DNA from: Cyanidium caldarium
Lineage: Eukaryota; Rhodophyta; Bangiophyceae; Cyanidiales; Cyanidiaceae
DNA length: 64,000 nt
Direction of reading: 5' to 3'
Assembly (NCBI GenBank): GCA_026184775.1
Contig: JANCYW010000015.1
Coordinates: forward strand, 186,001-250,000
Each line of letters begins with the position of its first letter. The first letter of the stretch is position 1. A program made the position numbers and the translations under genes. Shown here piece after piece: positions 20,046 to 29,794 of the stretch. The notes under the pieces are model-generated. The model did no database searches. It was not told the DNA's origin and saw only the letters and a list, made by a program, of their open reading frames with translations.

Positions 20046-20552
20046 ATGACCGCTGGAGGGGTTCGGCACGACTTGGCCATCGCTTTCCGACGCATCGAGC
20101 CGGACGCGTTGCCGCGCCTAGTGCCGTCGGTGCCGGGGAACGGGCGTCGGCGGGCGGCGCTGTTGCCGCGTGTGGAGTTGCTGCGGCACGCCCAGGGTGG
20201 ATACGGTTACGTTCCGCGCGACTGGGTGCAGCACACGCAGAATCTCATGGAGCGCTGCATGCTGCACTATCTGGACGAGGCGGAGATTATGGTGGCGCTG
20301 GCCGACCAGGCCAACATCAGTCCGGCAGTGACGCTGGCAGTGCTGCAGGGTCTGGAACGCCAGAACAAGGTGTTCTTTGCGCAGTACTGGAGGCGCGTGC
20401 GGTTGCGGCACCGTGCCATCGGGCCGCCGGTAGAGCCGTGGGCGTTCGAGCCGCTGCTGAGGAAGCCGCAGGCGCATTCGGTGCTGTTGCAGCACGTGGG
20501 CGCCTCGATGCTGCACAGTGCGCGGTGGCACACTGGGCGGAACGGTGCTTGA
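20046..20552 (+). CDS. A_thal_3526-type (plant DUF, TIGR01589) domain protein
   Basis: A 168-residue protein. The central segment has the pattern of the plant domain known as A_thal_3526 / TIGR01589: NLMERCMLHYLDEAEI, then ADQANISPAVT, then LERQNKVFFAQYWRR. In plant members the same order of NLIERC, a LxxxAxIxP segment and a closing LExENxxFFxxY is seen. The match is from memory. No function is known for the family. The preceding QGGYGYVPRDW segment also looks conserved. There are no membrane helices and no targeting peptide. The start is set at ATG 20046; only a GTG lies slightly upstream. Confidence 0.65.
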   Translation: MTAGGVRHDLAIAFRRIEPDALPRLVPSVPGNGRRRAALLPRVELLRHAQGGYGYVPRDWVQHTQNLMERCMLHYLDEAEIMVALADQANISPAVTLAVLQGLERQNKVFFAQYWRRVRLRHRAIGPPVEPWAFEPLLRKPQAHSVLLQHVGASMLHSARWHTGRNGA

Positions 20553-20927
20553 GGCAGGAGTGGAAAGCGGCGGGTCGGGAAGGTGAGGTTTGGTGATCAT
20601 CTCCCAGTGGGTAGGTAGGGTGCGCTTGCGCTGCTCCACAGTGGTCATTTATTCTAGCGAGGGCACTGTCCGTCACCTGTGACGTAAATCGCGCGCCGCG
20701 GACGCGGTGACTGCCGCGCGCGTGTTTCCCGGTCATCCCCACCCGCCGAGCGGGTTCATATGGCGCCGTCGAGGGCGCTCGTCTCGCGCCGTACCGTGAC
20801 GCCATGCGCTGACGGGTTTGGCGTCGGCAGGTAGCCGTCTTCATTTTCGCACACCCTCTCGTCCCTGTACGCGGTCTCGTTCCCGATCGCTCTCACCTCC
20901 ATTCTTTTCGGTTCGTCTCGCCGCCCC
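20553..20927. other. Intergenic, nothing recognised
   Basis: 375 bp between two co-directional genes, with a CT-rich stretch just before the downstream ATG that is compatible with a promoter or leader. No RNA gene was seen. Confidence 0.35.
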
Positions 20928-21542
20928 ATGGAGGTCTCGCCGCCGTTTGACGTGTCCGAGTACGCGTCGCTGGGACCCTTCCGAGTCAACTACCGATGGT
21001 TCCTCATTGCGGTGCCCGAATCGAGCCGGCTGACGGTGCAGGATCTGTGGTCGCCGCGCACGCCGAGTCTGCACTTTGCGCCCGACGTGCCCGGCGACTA
21101 CGTGCTGTGTTTGAAGACGTACGGGCACGGCGCCACGTTCACCGACTACATACGCGTGCGTTGTGAGGACCCGGACGCGCACCCGAACCAGCTCCAGGAG
21201 GAGGAGGAGGAGGAGGAGGAGGAGGAGGTAGGTGCTAGGGAGCGAAAGGTGTCCGATGAGGTGGCCCGAGTCAAACCGGAGGCCGATGCCGAACCGCCGC
21301 ATTCACCGTCGCACTCCCCGAATACTGCTGCGGCGACGGCGCCGACCGGCACCGACTGGCTCATACGTACTACCTTTACCATCCCGCTGCCCAAGACGCG
21401 CGCGCCGTACCAGGAGCCAGACGACCTCGGTGACCACGGCGGCGGCGACGACGATCCGACCCCGGCGCCCGATGCACCGTCCACCCAGCTTACCGACGAC
21501 AACGAGGTCACGGCGGCGGACGTTCCGTCCGCATCCACCTAG
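20928..21542 (+). CDS. PKD-like beta-sandwich protein with acidic tail
   Basis: A 204-residue protein. Residues 15-85 resemble a PKD/Ig-like beta sandwich: YRWFLIAVPESS, then LHFAPDVPGDYVLCLKTYG, comparable with the YxW...P..S...FxPDxPGxYvxxLxV pattern of PKD domains. A run of Glu encoded by GGA/GAG repeats (21197-21227) and a Pro/Asp-rich low-complexity tail follow. There is no signal peptide, although PKD domains are usually extracellular, so the domain call is tentative. The stop lies 10 bp from that of the convergent trehalose synthase gene. The function is unknown. Confidence 0.5.
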   Translation: MEVSPPFDVSEYASLGPFRVNYRWFLIAVPESSRLTVQDLWSPRTPSLHFAPDVPGDYVLCLKTYGHGATFTDYIRVRCEDPDAHPNQLQEEEEEEEEEEVGARERKVSDEVARVKPEADAEPPHSPSHSPNTAAATAPTGTDWLIRTTFTIPLPKTRAPYQEPDDLGDHGGGDDDPTPAPDAPSTQLTDDNEVTAADVPSAST

Positions 21543-21552
21543 TGCACCGCAC

Positions 21553-24500
21553 TCAAAACCGCTGCGACGGCAATCGCCGTCGTCGCTCTCCATCCCGTTG
21601 TCGCGGCCGGTTCAACCCCGGCACCAGCGCGGCGATCTCCTTCAGCACCGCCTTGGCGCTGCCGTAATCCGGCAGGCGGTACTGAGCCAGCGTCCACTCC
21701 CCGTCGGTGTGATCATGGGTGTCGCTGCCCACGCGGCATGTCCACACGGTGCTCGCCGGTGGCACCTCACCCGGCGACGGCGCTGCGCGTAAATACTCGA
21801 ACAGCTCCTCGTCGTCTCGGCTGTTGCCGCCGATGCACAGCACCAGATCGATCGGGCCGGGCGTCTCTTCCCGAATGCGGGCCACCGCTTTGGCGCGGCT
21901 GGCGCCGGCCAGGCGTATCTCGATGCATTTGGCGTCGCCTTTGCCCACCCCGACCACCTCCACCGGCAGGTGCGCGCACCACTCGGTGAGGTGTGCTTTG
22001 AGTTCGTGCGCCTGCCACACGCCGTAATCCGGGTCGGCATCGCGGTAATGCCAGGAGAGCGAGCGCTCCTTCTGTTCCAGAAAACTGCCCGGGGTGCGTT
22101 CGGTGTAGTAGTTGAGAATGGGCAGCAGCTGCTGGCGCCAGTCGTGTCCCCGGGCGCGCTGTTCGACAGTGGGCGCGGCCGCCTCGCCCGTCTCCGTCGC
22201 CACCGTCGCCTTCCACTCGGTGTGCACGCCCGGAAAGCGATAAAACTGGCCATTCTCCGCGATGAGCCCGATCTGGGTGCTGCGGTGGTCGCGCCGCACC
22301 TCCCCGCCCTCGCCCTCGTACTGGGTGAACCACGACAGGAGGCGCGCGCGATCGCGCCCGCTCATCACAAACACCAAGTTGCGCGGATCCGTACACACCC
22401 GCGACAACATGCGAAACAGCGAGTGATCCGGCGCCAACAGATCCGGCACACTACGCGGCTCCACCAGTGCGCCCTCGTACGTCAATAGCATCAGCCGCAG
22501 GGTGGCCTGTCGCAGGCCGGCCAGCAAGTCCACTTTGGGCAACAGCGGATGCCGCTGCTGCCCGTCGCCGCGCAGCGCACCCGCCTGTTTCAGCTCCGCG
22601 ATGAACGACGACGCCCAATACGATGCGGTATGCGTGGTGACGTACCGATACAGCTTCCAGTGCTTCATCTGGCGCTCGCGGTCGGTCATGGTGAGCGCCT
22701 CGTGAATGGCCGCCGCCAACTCCTCCACGTTCCACGGGTTGACGCGCAGCGCGCCCGACAGCGACTGCGCCGAGCCGGCAAACTCGCTCAACACCAGCAC
22801 GCCGCACTTGTCCCGCTGACACATCACGTACTCGTACGACACCAGATTCATGCCATCGCGCACGGAGGTGATCACCGCCGCATCGGCCACGCTGTACAGG
22901 GCGCAGAGCTCCTCGAACGGGATGCTCTGGTTGATGAACATGATCGGGGCGTAGTCGACCGAGCCGAACTGCCCGTTGATGCGCCCCACCAGTTCGTTGG
23001 TGTGCGAGATGAGTTTGCGATAGTCCTCCACCTCGGTGCGCGACGGCACCGCGATCTGGATGAGCACCACCTTGTCCTTCCACTCCGGGTACCGCGTCAG
23101 CAGCGTCTCCAGCGCCAGCAGCTTGTGCGGTACGCCCTTGATGTAGTCGAGCCGATCGACGCCGATCAGCACGCGCTCGTTCCTGAAACGCTCCTGCAGC
23201 TCGTCGATGCGGGCGCGCACCGACGGTTGCTCCAGCGTGCGCAGAAAGTGTTGCGGGTCGATACCGATCGGGAAGATGCCCACGCGCGCAAAGTGGCCCT
23301 GAAAGTCGACGCCGCGCGGCGACGACTCCAGCCCCAGCGTGCGGGCGCACACCGACAGAAAGTGGCGCGCATAGTCGAAAGTGTGGAAACCGATGAGGTC
23401 GGCGGCCAGCACGCCCTGCAGAATCTCCTTGCGCACCGGCAGGATGCGGTACACCTCGCTGGACGGGAAGGGCGTGTGCAGGAAAAAGCCGATCTGGGCC
23501 GCCCTGCGCAGCCGCTTGCGCAGCAGCGACGGCAGCAGCATCAGGTGGTAGTCCTGCACCCATACCTGATCGCCCGGGCGGTACACCGAAAGCACCGCCT
23601 CGGAGAAGCGGTGGTTGGCGGTCATGTACGCCGTCCAGAATTTGTAGTCGAATTTGCGCTCACCATCCTGCGTGACCACTTGCAGCGGCACGTAATGGAA
23701 CAGCGGCCACAACACGTCGTTACAGAACCCGTTATAGTACAGTTCATACAGCTGCTCGTCCAGGTACACCGGCATGAGCGTGTGTTCCTCCAGCAGCTGC
23801 GCACGCACCCGTTCCTGGTCGGCGATGGCCACGTTGCCGCCCGGCCAGCCGACCCAAACCGCCGGCATATTGCGCTGCTCCAGCGCGCTCTCCAGCGCAG
23901 TGACCAGTCCGCCGGCGCTCATGATGTACTCGTAGCCACCGGCGGGCGTTCGTTTCACCGTCAGCGGCAGCCGATTCGACACCACGATCAGTTTCGGGCG
24001 ATACGCATCGGAGCCGCCTGGCGGTCCGGGCGCCGCTTCGGTGGTGGCCGCGGCCGTGCGGGCACTGCGTTCTTCGGTGGCGCGCGCCGACGACGGGAGC
24101 GACGGCGCGCTGGCGCCGTCCGGCGTGGGCATCGCCGACAGATCCGCCGAGGAGGCGGCGCGCGACGATCCCGTCGCCAAGCCCACCACGTTGCTCTCGC
24201 TCATGCTGCGCTGCCCGCCGATTGCCGCGATTGCCGTTGCGGCCGGCGGCGCCTCCACCGCCGCCGCCGCCGCCGCGGCGTCGGGTAGATCGCTAGATGA
24301 TGCCGCCAGCGACAACCGCTGCATGCTCGGCAGCGACGCCGACGCCAGGCCGGACGCGCCCAGTGTACCGCGCGGCGATATCGACACGTGAGGCGGAGTG
24401 CCGCTGGCCATCAGCGCGGCCGCACTGGCACTGCGCCCTTCCCCATACGATCCGCCCGAGCCAACCGGAGCCGTATCCCGCAGATCCTGCAGCTGAAACT

Positions 24501-24885
24501 GCAGCGCCTGTATTCGGCTCAACAGCTCCTCCTCCGTCTGCCGCGGCAGCGACAGCGCCCCGTCCGAGACCGGCGACGCCCGGCCCACCGAAGTGCCGGG
24601 ACTGGGCGAAGCCGGTGAGCGCGCTGTCGATGCGGTCGCCGCGGAATCCTCCCGCGACGCCAACGCCGCCCGCCGCATCCACACGCCACCGGCCACCCCT
24701 TCCGAAGCGGGCACGCCGCTCAACGCCGTCATGACCGGACTCTCCCGTTCCCCATCCGTCTCCGACGCCTCCGTAACCGTCGCCGTAGCGGTCGTCGCCC
24801 CGTCTTCATCCTCCTGCACCCGAAACACCATGCCGTGCGCTGCCGCACGCCGCGATCCGTTCTCATCGCCCCGACGCGTGCTCAT
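21553..24885 (-). CDS. TPS: Trehalose-6-phosphate synthase with degenerate phosphatase domain
   Basis: A 1,110-residue protein. After a Ser/Ala-rich region of about 300 residues comes a complete GT20 synthase domain, which makes trehalose-6-phosphate from UDP-glucose and glucose-6-phosphate. Visible motifs are VVSNRLPL, WVGWPGG, YYNGFCNDVLWPLFHY, QDYHLMLLP, FFLHTPFPSSE, GVDRLDYIKG (Arg/Lys that bind UDP-sugar) and DGMNLVSYEYV. A haloacid-dehalogenase-type phosphatase domain follows, but its nucleophile motif DxDGT is replaced by LTYEGAL, and the GDDxSDE loop reads GGNSRDDEELFE. The phosphatase half is therefore probably inactive, as in plant TPS1-like proteins. Trehalose is a stress and storage sugar in algae. 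ATG 24885 was chosen; the longer frame continues without an ATG that looks natural. It diverges from the transporter gene over 409 bp. Confidence 0.92.
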   Translation of the reverse strand: MSTRRGDENGSRRAAAHGMVFRVQEDEDGATTATATVTEASETDGERESPVMTALSGVPASEGVAGGVWMRRAALASREDSAATASTARSPASPSPGTSVGRASPVSDGALSLPRQTEEELLSRIQALQFQLQDLRDTAPVGSGGSYGEGRSASAAALMASGTPPHVSISPRGTLGASGLASASLPSMQRLSLAASSSDLPDAAAAAAAVEAPPAATAIAAIGGQRSMSESNVVGLATGSSRAASSADLSAMPTPDGASAPSLPSSARATEERSARTAAATTEAAPGPPGGSDAYRPKLIVVSNRLPLTVKRTPAGGYEYIMSAGGLVTALESALEQRNMPAVWVGWPGGNVAIADQERVRAQLLEEHTLMPVYLDEQLYELYYNGFCNDVLWPLFHYVPLQVVTQDGERKFDYKFWTAYMTANHRFSEAVLSVYRPGDQVWVQDYHLMLLPSLLRKRLRRAAQIGFFLHTPFPSSEVYRILPVRKEILQGVLAADLIGFHTFDYARHFLSVCARTLGLESSPRGVDFQGHFARVGIFPIGIDPQHFLRTLEQPSVRARIDELQERFRNERVLIGVDRLDYIKGVPHKLLALETLLTRYPEWKDKVVLIQIAVPSRTEVEDYRKLISHTNELVGRINGQFGSVDYAPIMFINQSIPFEELCALYSVADAAVITSVRDGMNLVSYEYVMCQRDKCGVLVLSEFAGSAQSLSGALRVNPWNVEELAAAIHEALTMTDRERQMKHWKLYRYVTTHTASYWASSFIAELKQAGALRGDGQQRHPLLPKVDLLAGLRQATLRLMLLTYEGALVEPRSVPDLLAPDHSLFRMLSRVCTDPRNLVFVMSGRDRARLLSWFTQYEGEGGEVRRDHRSTQIGLIAENGQFYRFPGVHTEWKATVATETGEAAAPTVEQRARGHDWRQQLLPILNYYTERTPGSFLEQKERSLSWHYRDADPDYGVWQAHELKAHLTEWCAHLPVEVVGVGKGDAKCIEIRLAGASRAKAVARIREETPGPIDLVLCIGGNSRDDEELFEYLRAAPSPGEVPPASTVWTCRVGSDTHDHTDGEWTLAQYRLPDYGSAKAVLKEIAALVPGLNRPRQRDGERRRRLPSQRF

Positions 24886-25294
24886 CGCGTCGAGATGAAC
24901 CAGGAAAAAGTGCGCCTCAGCGATTCCCTTGGCAAGACACACACACACTTTCCCGGTTACCCCATGCACCTGCTGCGGTGGTGGAGTGATGTGGGCTGCG
25001 CTCCCCTCCTCGGTGCCGACCACCGCGAACCAGGATGCATCGGACGGGCAGGTGTGGTGTGCCGCACACACCACCCACCGCCATCGGGCGCGATCGCGCG
25101 CGAATCGGCCGCGTCGCGCGACCGGTCGACGACGCGGGCGGGCACACGCGCGGGTCGTCGGGCGTGTGGAGGGGAGCGGGCGGAGGAATACGACGACAAG
25201 GTGTATGGGGGTATGTTGAGGTTGAGAGCGGTTTTGGTGAAGTAGGTTTGCGTAAGAGCCGGTGAGGAATAACGAGGCGAAGGAACTTTTGCGG
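24886..25294. promoter_or_regulatory. Divergent promoter region, TPS / sugar transporter
   Basis: A 409-bp region between divergent ATGs. It includes a short AC run at about 24936-24948, which is GT in the TPS leader. No defined element was recognised. Confidence 0.4.
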
Positions 25295-26524
25295 ATGACT
25301 GTCTGCCACCGCGAGGAGAGCGCAACGGTGGCGGTGAAGGTGGAGAACGGGAGTAGCACAGCCCGCGACGACAGGTCCGTGAATAGCGGGGCGTTGGAGC
25401 AACGCCCGGTAGTGTCTGGAAGCGACGTCGACCGCGGAGGTCGAGGGGTGTCCCCAGGGATTGGCAGTCAGCGCCGCGAGGGACCACCGACCACCGATCG
25501 CTATCACACCCGCAACGACGCTCATGCCGCAGACCACCCCGATGTGACCCCAATTCCGGTGGACGCACCCCGAGGCACCTCTCCGCGACCCGGCAACAAG
25601 GCCACGGACCGACAGTGGGCTGTGCGCCGGTCGGCATTGGCGGCGCTCTATTACGTGTGCGTGTCGGTCGGCCTGACCGTGCTGAACAAGGCCATATTCT
25701 CCACGTACCGCTTTGCGTATCCGCTGCTGCTGGTGGAGGGCCAGCTGTTGGTGTCGGTGTTGCTGTTCTACGGGCTCGATCGGCGGCGGCTGTTGACGGT
25801 GCCGCGGTGGTCGTGGTCCACCGCGCGACAGGTGCTACCGCTCACCGCCTCGTATCTGATGATGCTGGTGAGCGGCATGGCCGGACTGCAAGGCACCTCG
25901 CTGGTGATGTACAATACGCTGCGACGCACGAGCGTCGGCATCGTGATGGCGTTGGAGTATGCGCTGCTGGGCGCCGTGCCGTCGCCGGCCATCGCCGCCT
26001 GCGTGTTGTTCATGACGCTGGGCGCGGCGGTGGCCGGAATCGGCGACGCCTCCTTCGCCCTGTACGGCTACGCGATGATCCTGTTGGCCAACCTGACCAC
26101 CTCGCTCTACATCGTGTTGGTGAAGCGGGTGAAACAGTGCACTGACCTGGACAACTTTGGAATCCTCTTTTACAACTGCATCCTGTCGCTACCGCCGGTG
26201 GTGTTGCTGGTGACGGTGCGCGGCCAGCACAGCGCGCTGTGGCGCACCGACGCGCACTACTGGCGCGGCGAGTTCGTGTGGGTGTTCGCTGCCGCTTGCG
26301 CCATGGGTTTCGTCATCAACCACGCCATCTACTACAACACCAACACCAATTCGCCGCTCACCCAGACGGTGTCGTCGCAGGCGAAGGACGTGGTGTTGCT
26401 GGCGGCCAGTGCGCCGTTCGATGGCACGCGCGCCATCACCGACAACGCGCTGGGATTGTCGTTCAGTTTCGCCGGCAGCTTTGCCTATTCGGTGATCAAG
26501 TACCGCGAGGCCCGAAACCGGTGA
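25295..26524 (+). CDS. Nucleotide-sugar transporter (SLC35D/DMT type)
   Basis: A 409-residue protein. A hydrophilic N-terminus of about 110 residues is followed by about ten hydrophobic helices of the drug/metabolite transporter fold. Typical features are VGLTVLNKAIFSTYRF in the first helix, TLRRTSVGIVMALEY, NLTTSLYIVLVKR and a late TNSPLTQTVSSQAKDV segment. These resemble the UDP-sugar carriers of the SLC35D / UDP-GlcNAc-UDP-GlcA group, which exchange nucleotide sugars for nucleoside monophosphates across the Golgi or ER membrane. The exact substrate cannot be read from sequence; GDP-mannose and other sugar carriers of the same family remain possible. ATG 25295 was chosen over an upstream GTG. 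Confidence 0.85.
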   Translation: MTVCHREESATVAVKVENGSSTARDDRSVNSGALEQRPVVSGSDVDRGGRGVSPGIGSQRREGPPTTDRYHTRNDAHAADHPDVTPIPVDAPRGTSPRPGNKATDRQWAVRRSALAALYYVCVSVGLTVLNKAIFSTYRFAYPLLLVEGQLLVSVLLFYGLDRRRLLTVPRWSWSTARQVLPLTASYLMMLVSGMAGLQGTSLVMYNTLRRTSVGIVMALEYALLGAVPSPAIAACVLFMTLGAAVAGIGDASFALYGYAMILLANLTTSLYIVLVKRVKQCTDLDNFGILFYNCILSLPPVVLLVTVRGQHSALWRTDAHYWRGEFVWVFAAACAMGFVINHAIYYNTNTNSPLTQTVSSQAKDVVLLAASAPFDGTRAITDNALGLSFSFAGSFAYSVIKYREARNR

Positions 26525-26553
26525 CGGTGTGTAGCAGCGAGGGTGGTAGGTGA

Positions 26554-26554
<1 letters not shown>

Positions 26555-26583
<29 letters not shown>
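26555..26583. repeat. GGC trinucleotide run between convergent genes
   Basis: A pure GGC repeat of about 29 bp, 30 bp after the transporter stop. It is the CCG equivalent in the 3' flank of the importin gene. Confidence 0.9.
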
Positions 26584-26584
<1 letters not shown>

Positions 26585-26690
26585 ATAAAACAGAGGGACC
26601 CGTCCGCAGACGGCGTTGCGTCCGACAGCGAATCCCGACCGCCTCCATCCATGCCCGATCGACGCTCGCCCACACTTTGCATCCCGCAGC

Positions 26691-29414
26691 CTAGGCATAC
26701 AACAGCTGGTAGGCCCAGTCGGCGGTCTCGCGCGTACTTCGCTTCTGTGCCGTGTTGCGCAGCGTCTCCAGCAGGGTGCGCGCCCACGCCAGCCGCCGAA
26801 TGCCGGCCGACGCTTGCGGCCCGAACGTCTGCGCGATATCGCCCAGCACGCCGGCCACCGAACGCAACAGATCCTCGTCGCCCATCACCTCCTCCTGCAC
26901 CCGCTCGCAAAAATGCACCACCCACTCGACGTGTCCGCGCTCCACCAACAACATCGCCTTGCCGTCCGACTTGAGCCCGTTGATCACCCCGGTGTACGCC
27001 TCGAGGGTGTTCTGCCGCAGATCCAGTATCCAGTCGTTGGTGTCGTCGTCGCTGACCGGCATCTGCACCGAAAGCAGTGCCGCCTGCCGCAACATGTTCA
27101 TGGCCACGTCCAGGTGCCGCTCGAACGCGCCCTCGATGGCCAGCGCCATATCGCCGATACAACCGATCATGGGCGGCTTCACGGAGCGGTTGAGGTCGTT
27201 GTTGCTGAGCGCCATAAACACCGCCTCCATGGTGGCGTCGGCGTACGGCTCGATGGCGCGGCCGAGCGAGCGACACAAATCGCAGGTGACGCCCACCGCC
27301 ACCACACACAGCTGGTACGCTTGCCAGTTGCGCAAGCCGGCCAGCACGTACGGCATGATGTGCTCGGCGTACGGGCCGAACGCCGCCTCCAACACGCTCG
27401 CCACCGAGCCGGCCGCCATGAGCGCGTCCTCGTGCACCGCCGCCGAGGCGTTGCGGCCGAGCACGCGCAGCACAGCGGTCATGACGCGGTCGGCCGTGCC
27501 GTTCAGCGTTTCGGCATCGCTGCGGTGCACCAGTGCTTGTAACACCCCACATAGCATGCCTTGCAGCTCCACCTGCGGGCTCATTTCGGCGCCGGCCAGC
27601 GCACCATCCTGCTGCGCCGACAGCGACGCCTCCAGGCGGCGCATCACCTCCGAAAAGTAGAGCGCTAGCAGTTGCCGCGCCGCGTCCTCGGCCACGCTCT
27701 GCAGCAACGAGATGAACGCCTCGTACGCCGCCACCATCAGGCGGTACTCGTCGGCGTCCTGCCGGGCAGCTGTGCCCAGAAGCGCGTCCGCCAGGTCGAC
27801 GGCGAACGGCGACAGCACTCCGGTGGGCGCGGCGGCATCGGCGGCGGCGTCGGCCGCGGCGGTCGCCTCCGCAATCGACGACAGCGCGTAACAGGCGCTG
27901 CGGGCGACGCGCGGCACATCCTGCAGCGATCGCGTTAGCGCCTGCACCAGCCGCCGCAGGAGCGTCGATTCCAGGTCGACCACTTCCTGCCGCTGAAACG
28001 TGCGCCCGATGCTCCAGGCGGCCGTGTCCCGCACCGCTTCGTGCGGATCGGTCTCCAGCGCTTGCAGTGGCAGCGGCAGCACCTCCGGCAGCAGCGAGGC
28101 GCTCTTCGGATCGCTCGTCGCCGCGGCCGCCGCCGCCACCACCGAGCCGATCGCCAGCATGGCCGCCTCGCGCCGCGGCCACGCCACCTGCGCCTGGCTG
28201 TTTTCGCGCACAAACGGGACGGTCAGCTGCAATACCGCATCCGGAGCCGCCTGCGCCATCAATGCCACACAGGTGCCCGCTGCGGCCGCCTTGTTCCAGC
28301 TCACCTGTTCGGCGTCGTCCTCGTCGGCAGCTGCATGGCCATCGGCACCGTCGCCGTTGCGCACCATGCTCTGCAGCAGCACCGGCAGCAGCGGTGCCAC
28401 CGCCTGCTCCACAATTCGCAGACACACCGCATTCGACAGGTGCAACGCCGCCTCCTCCAGGCGCGATGCCTCTTCGTCGGCGACTGTGGACCAGAACTCA
28501 ATCGCCTGCATCGCCACCTCGTCGCAGTCGTTCTGGATGGCCTCCAGCGTCAACTGAAACAACAGTTCAATGTAGGTGAGGTTGTTGCTGCCCGGACTGC
28601 GCAGCGCCAGCTTGTCGTAATATCGACTGGCGATGCCCACCAGACACTCGAACGCGTCGCGCCGCAGCCCCCAGTCGGCCGGGCTGGCCGCTGCCGCCAT
28701 CACCGTCAGCATGATGATGTCGCGCTCGCGCTCATTCTCAAAGTTGTGCGCCACAAACGCCAACGCATTGAACAGTGCACCGGTGGCCGCTCGCTGCACC
28801 GCCAGCACCTCCTTGTTGGCCGGGGTGGTGGTCGGCGCCTCTCCGCCGCCGCGCATGCCTTGCACTACGGCGGTGAGAATGGCATCGGACCATCGCGACA
28901 GCACCTCCGCCAGCGCACCCTCCTCGCTCAGAAAGCCCAGCGCCTCCACGCTGCCGTGTCGTCGCGCATACCCGTCGCCCGGCTGCAGCATCGGCTGTAC
29001 CAGTCGCTCGATCAGCTCCGGCCACGCGCCCGTGGGCAAGTCCAACCCGGCCACTTTGGCCAGCGCCTGTGCCACCTGCCGTCGTACTGGCGTGCCGCCG
29101 CGCACCGAACCGAGCGCTTCTAGCAGCGCCTCGTGCACCGCCGTGCGCTGCCCGGCGGAAACCTGCGCCCGCCAGCGCTCCGCCACCCCCGCGCCATCCG
29201 CACCACCCCGCGATGCCACCGAGTTCTTCAACAAGATGGCCGCCAACTGCCGCACATCCACCGGCGCCTCCTCGTTGGCCAACAACGTCGCCAGCTCCGT
29301 CACAAACGCACCATAGTCACTCGCCTCCAGTCGCAGCAGTTCCTGCTCCGCGGCCGATCGCGTCGCGAAATCCGCCGACTGCGCCTGCTGAAGTATGGCC
29401 GTCACGCTCGCCAT
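26691..29414 (-). CDS. KPNB1: Importin subunit beta-1 (karyopherin beta)
   Basis: A 907-residue HEAT-repeat nuclear import receptor, close to the 876 residues of human importin-beta. The N-terminus contains the importin-beta N-terminal domain (tandem helices with AAEQELLRLE and RQLAAILLKNSV), where RanGTP binds. An acidic loop (DEDDAEQVSWN, about residues 365-375) corresponds to the Asp-rich HEAT 8 loop that contacts Ran and the importin-alpha IBB helix. The remaining repeats keep family phrases such as MLAIGSVV, AAWSIGRTF and the C-terminal ETADWAYQLLYA. It carries cargo with importin-alpha through nuclear pores. ATG 29414 was chosen; a GTG seven codons upstream was ignored. Confidence 0.94.
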   Translation of the reverse strand: MASVTAILQQAQSADFATRSAAEQELLRLEASDYGAFVTELATLLANEEAPVDVRQLAAILLKNSVASRGGADGAGVAERWRAQVSAGQRTAVHEALLEALGSVRGGTPVRRQVAQALAKVAGLDLPTGAWPELIERLVQPMLQPGDGYARRHGSVEALGFLSEEGALAEVLSRWSDAILTAVVQGMRGGGEAPTTTPANKEVLAVQRAATGALFNALAFVAHNFENERERDIIMLTVMAAAASPADWGLRRDAFECLVGIASRYYDKLALRSPGSNNLTYIELLFQLTLEAIQNDCDEVAMQAIEFWSTVADEEASRLEEAALHLSNAVCLRIVEQAVAPLLPVLLQSMVRNGDGADGHAAADEDDAEQVSWNKAAAAGTCVALMAQAAPDAVLQLTVPFVRENSQAQVAWPRREAAMLAIGSVVAAAAAATSDPKSASLLPEVLPLPLQALETDPHEAVRDTAAWSIGRTFQRQEVVDLESTLLRRLVQALTRSLQDVPRVARSACYALSSIAEATAAADAAADAAAPTGVLSPFAVDLADALLGTAARQDADEYRLMVAAYEAFISLLQSVAEDAARQLLALYFSEVMRRLEASLSAQQDGALAGAEMSPQVELQGMLCGVLQALVHRSDAETLNGTADRVMTAVLRVLGRNASAAVHEDALMAAGSVASVLEAAFGPYAEHIMPYVLAGLRNWQAYQLCVVAVGVTCDLCRSLGRAIEPYADATMEAVFMALSNNDLNRSVKPPMIGCIGDMALAIEGAFERHLDVAMNMLRQAALLSVQMPVSDDDTNDWILDLRQNTLEAYTGVINGLKSDGKAMLLVERGHVEWVVHFCERVQEEVMGDEDLLRSVAGVLGDIAQTFGPQASAGIRRLAWARTLLETLRNTAQKRSTRETADWAYQLLYA

Positions 29415-29794
29415 ACCGCCCCCACCAACCGCCACGCTTCACACTCGACACCACAGTATACGCTTCACACGGTCAGCCAGTGCCCGTAAGGCCGATGCGC
29501 CACGCCACCTCAGCCCAGAGGCGTCCCGGCGTTGTGGGGAGGCAGTGTGTCCACTCAAAACCCGACAGGACGCGCGCGCGCGCGCGATGGCGATCCGCGG
29601 ACCGTGTTGAGGTTGCCTCAAGGAGAGACGGGGCGAGCAGGGCACGGAGAGCAGCCTGCTCGCAAAGGGGTGGTACGAGTCCGTCGACGCCGCTGAAAGG
29701 GCTCAACGGGAGTGGAGAGGCACTCTGGACGTTTCCCACTGCATTCTGAATATTTGTCTGTGGGTAGCATGGGGTGAGGTGGGGGTGACGCGCT
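29415..29794. promoter_or_regulatory. Divergent region, importin-beta / NAE1
   Basis: A 380-bp region between divergent starts, with an alternating CG run at about 29571-29586. No further element was recognised. Confidence 0.4.

Noticed and set aside
21600-21625. tRNA B-box-like GGTTCAACCCC
   Set aside because: It lies within the coding end of the trehalose synthase; no A box, acceptor stem or cloverleaf was found.
22549-24288. 579-codon plus-strand frame opposite the trehalose synthase
   Set aside because: The opposite strand encodes clear GT20 motifs; this frame is Arg/His/Gln-rich without domains.
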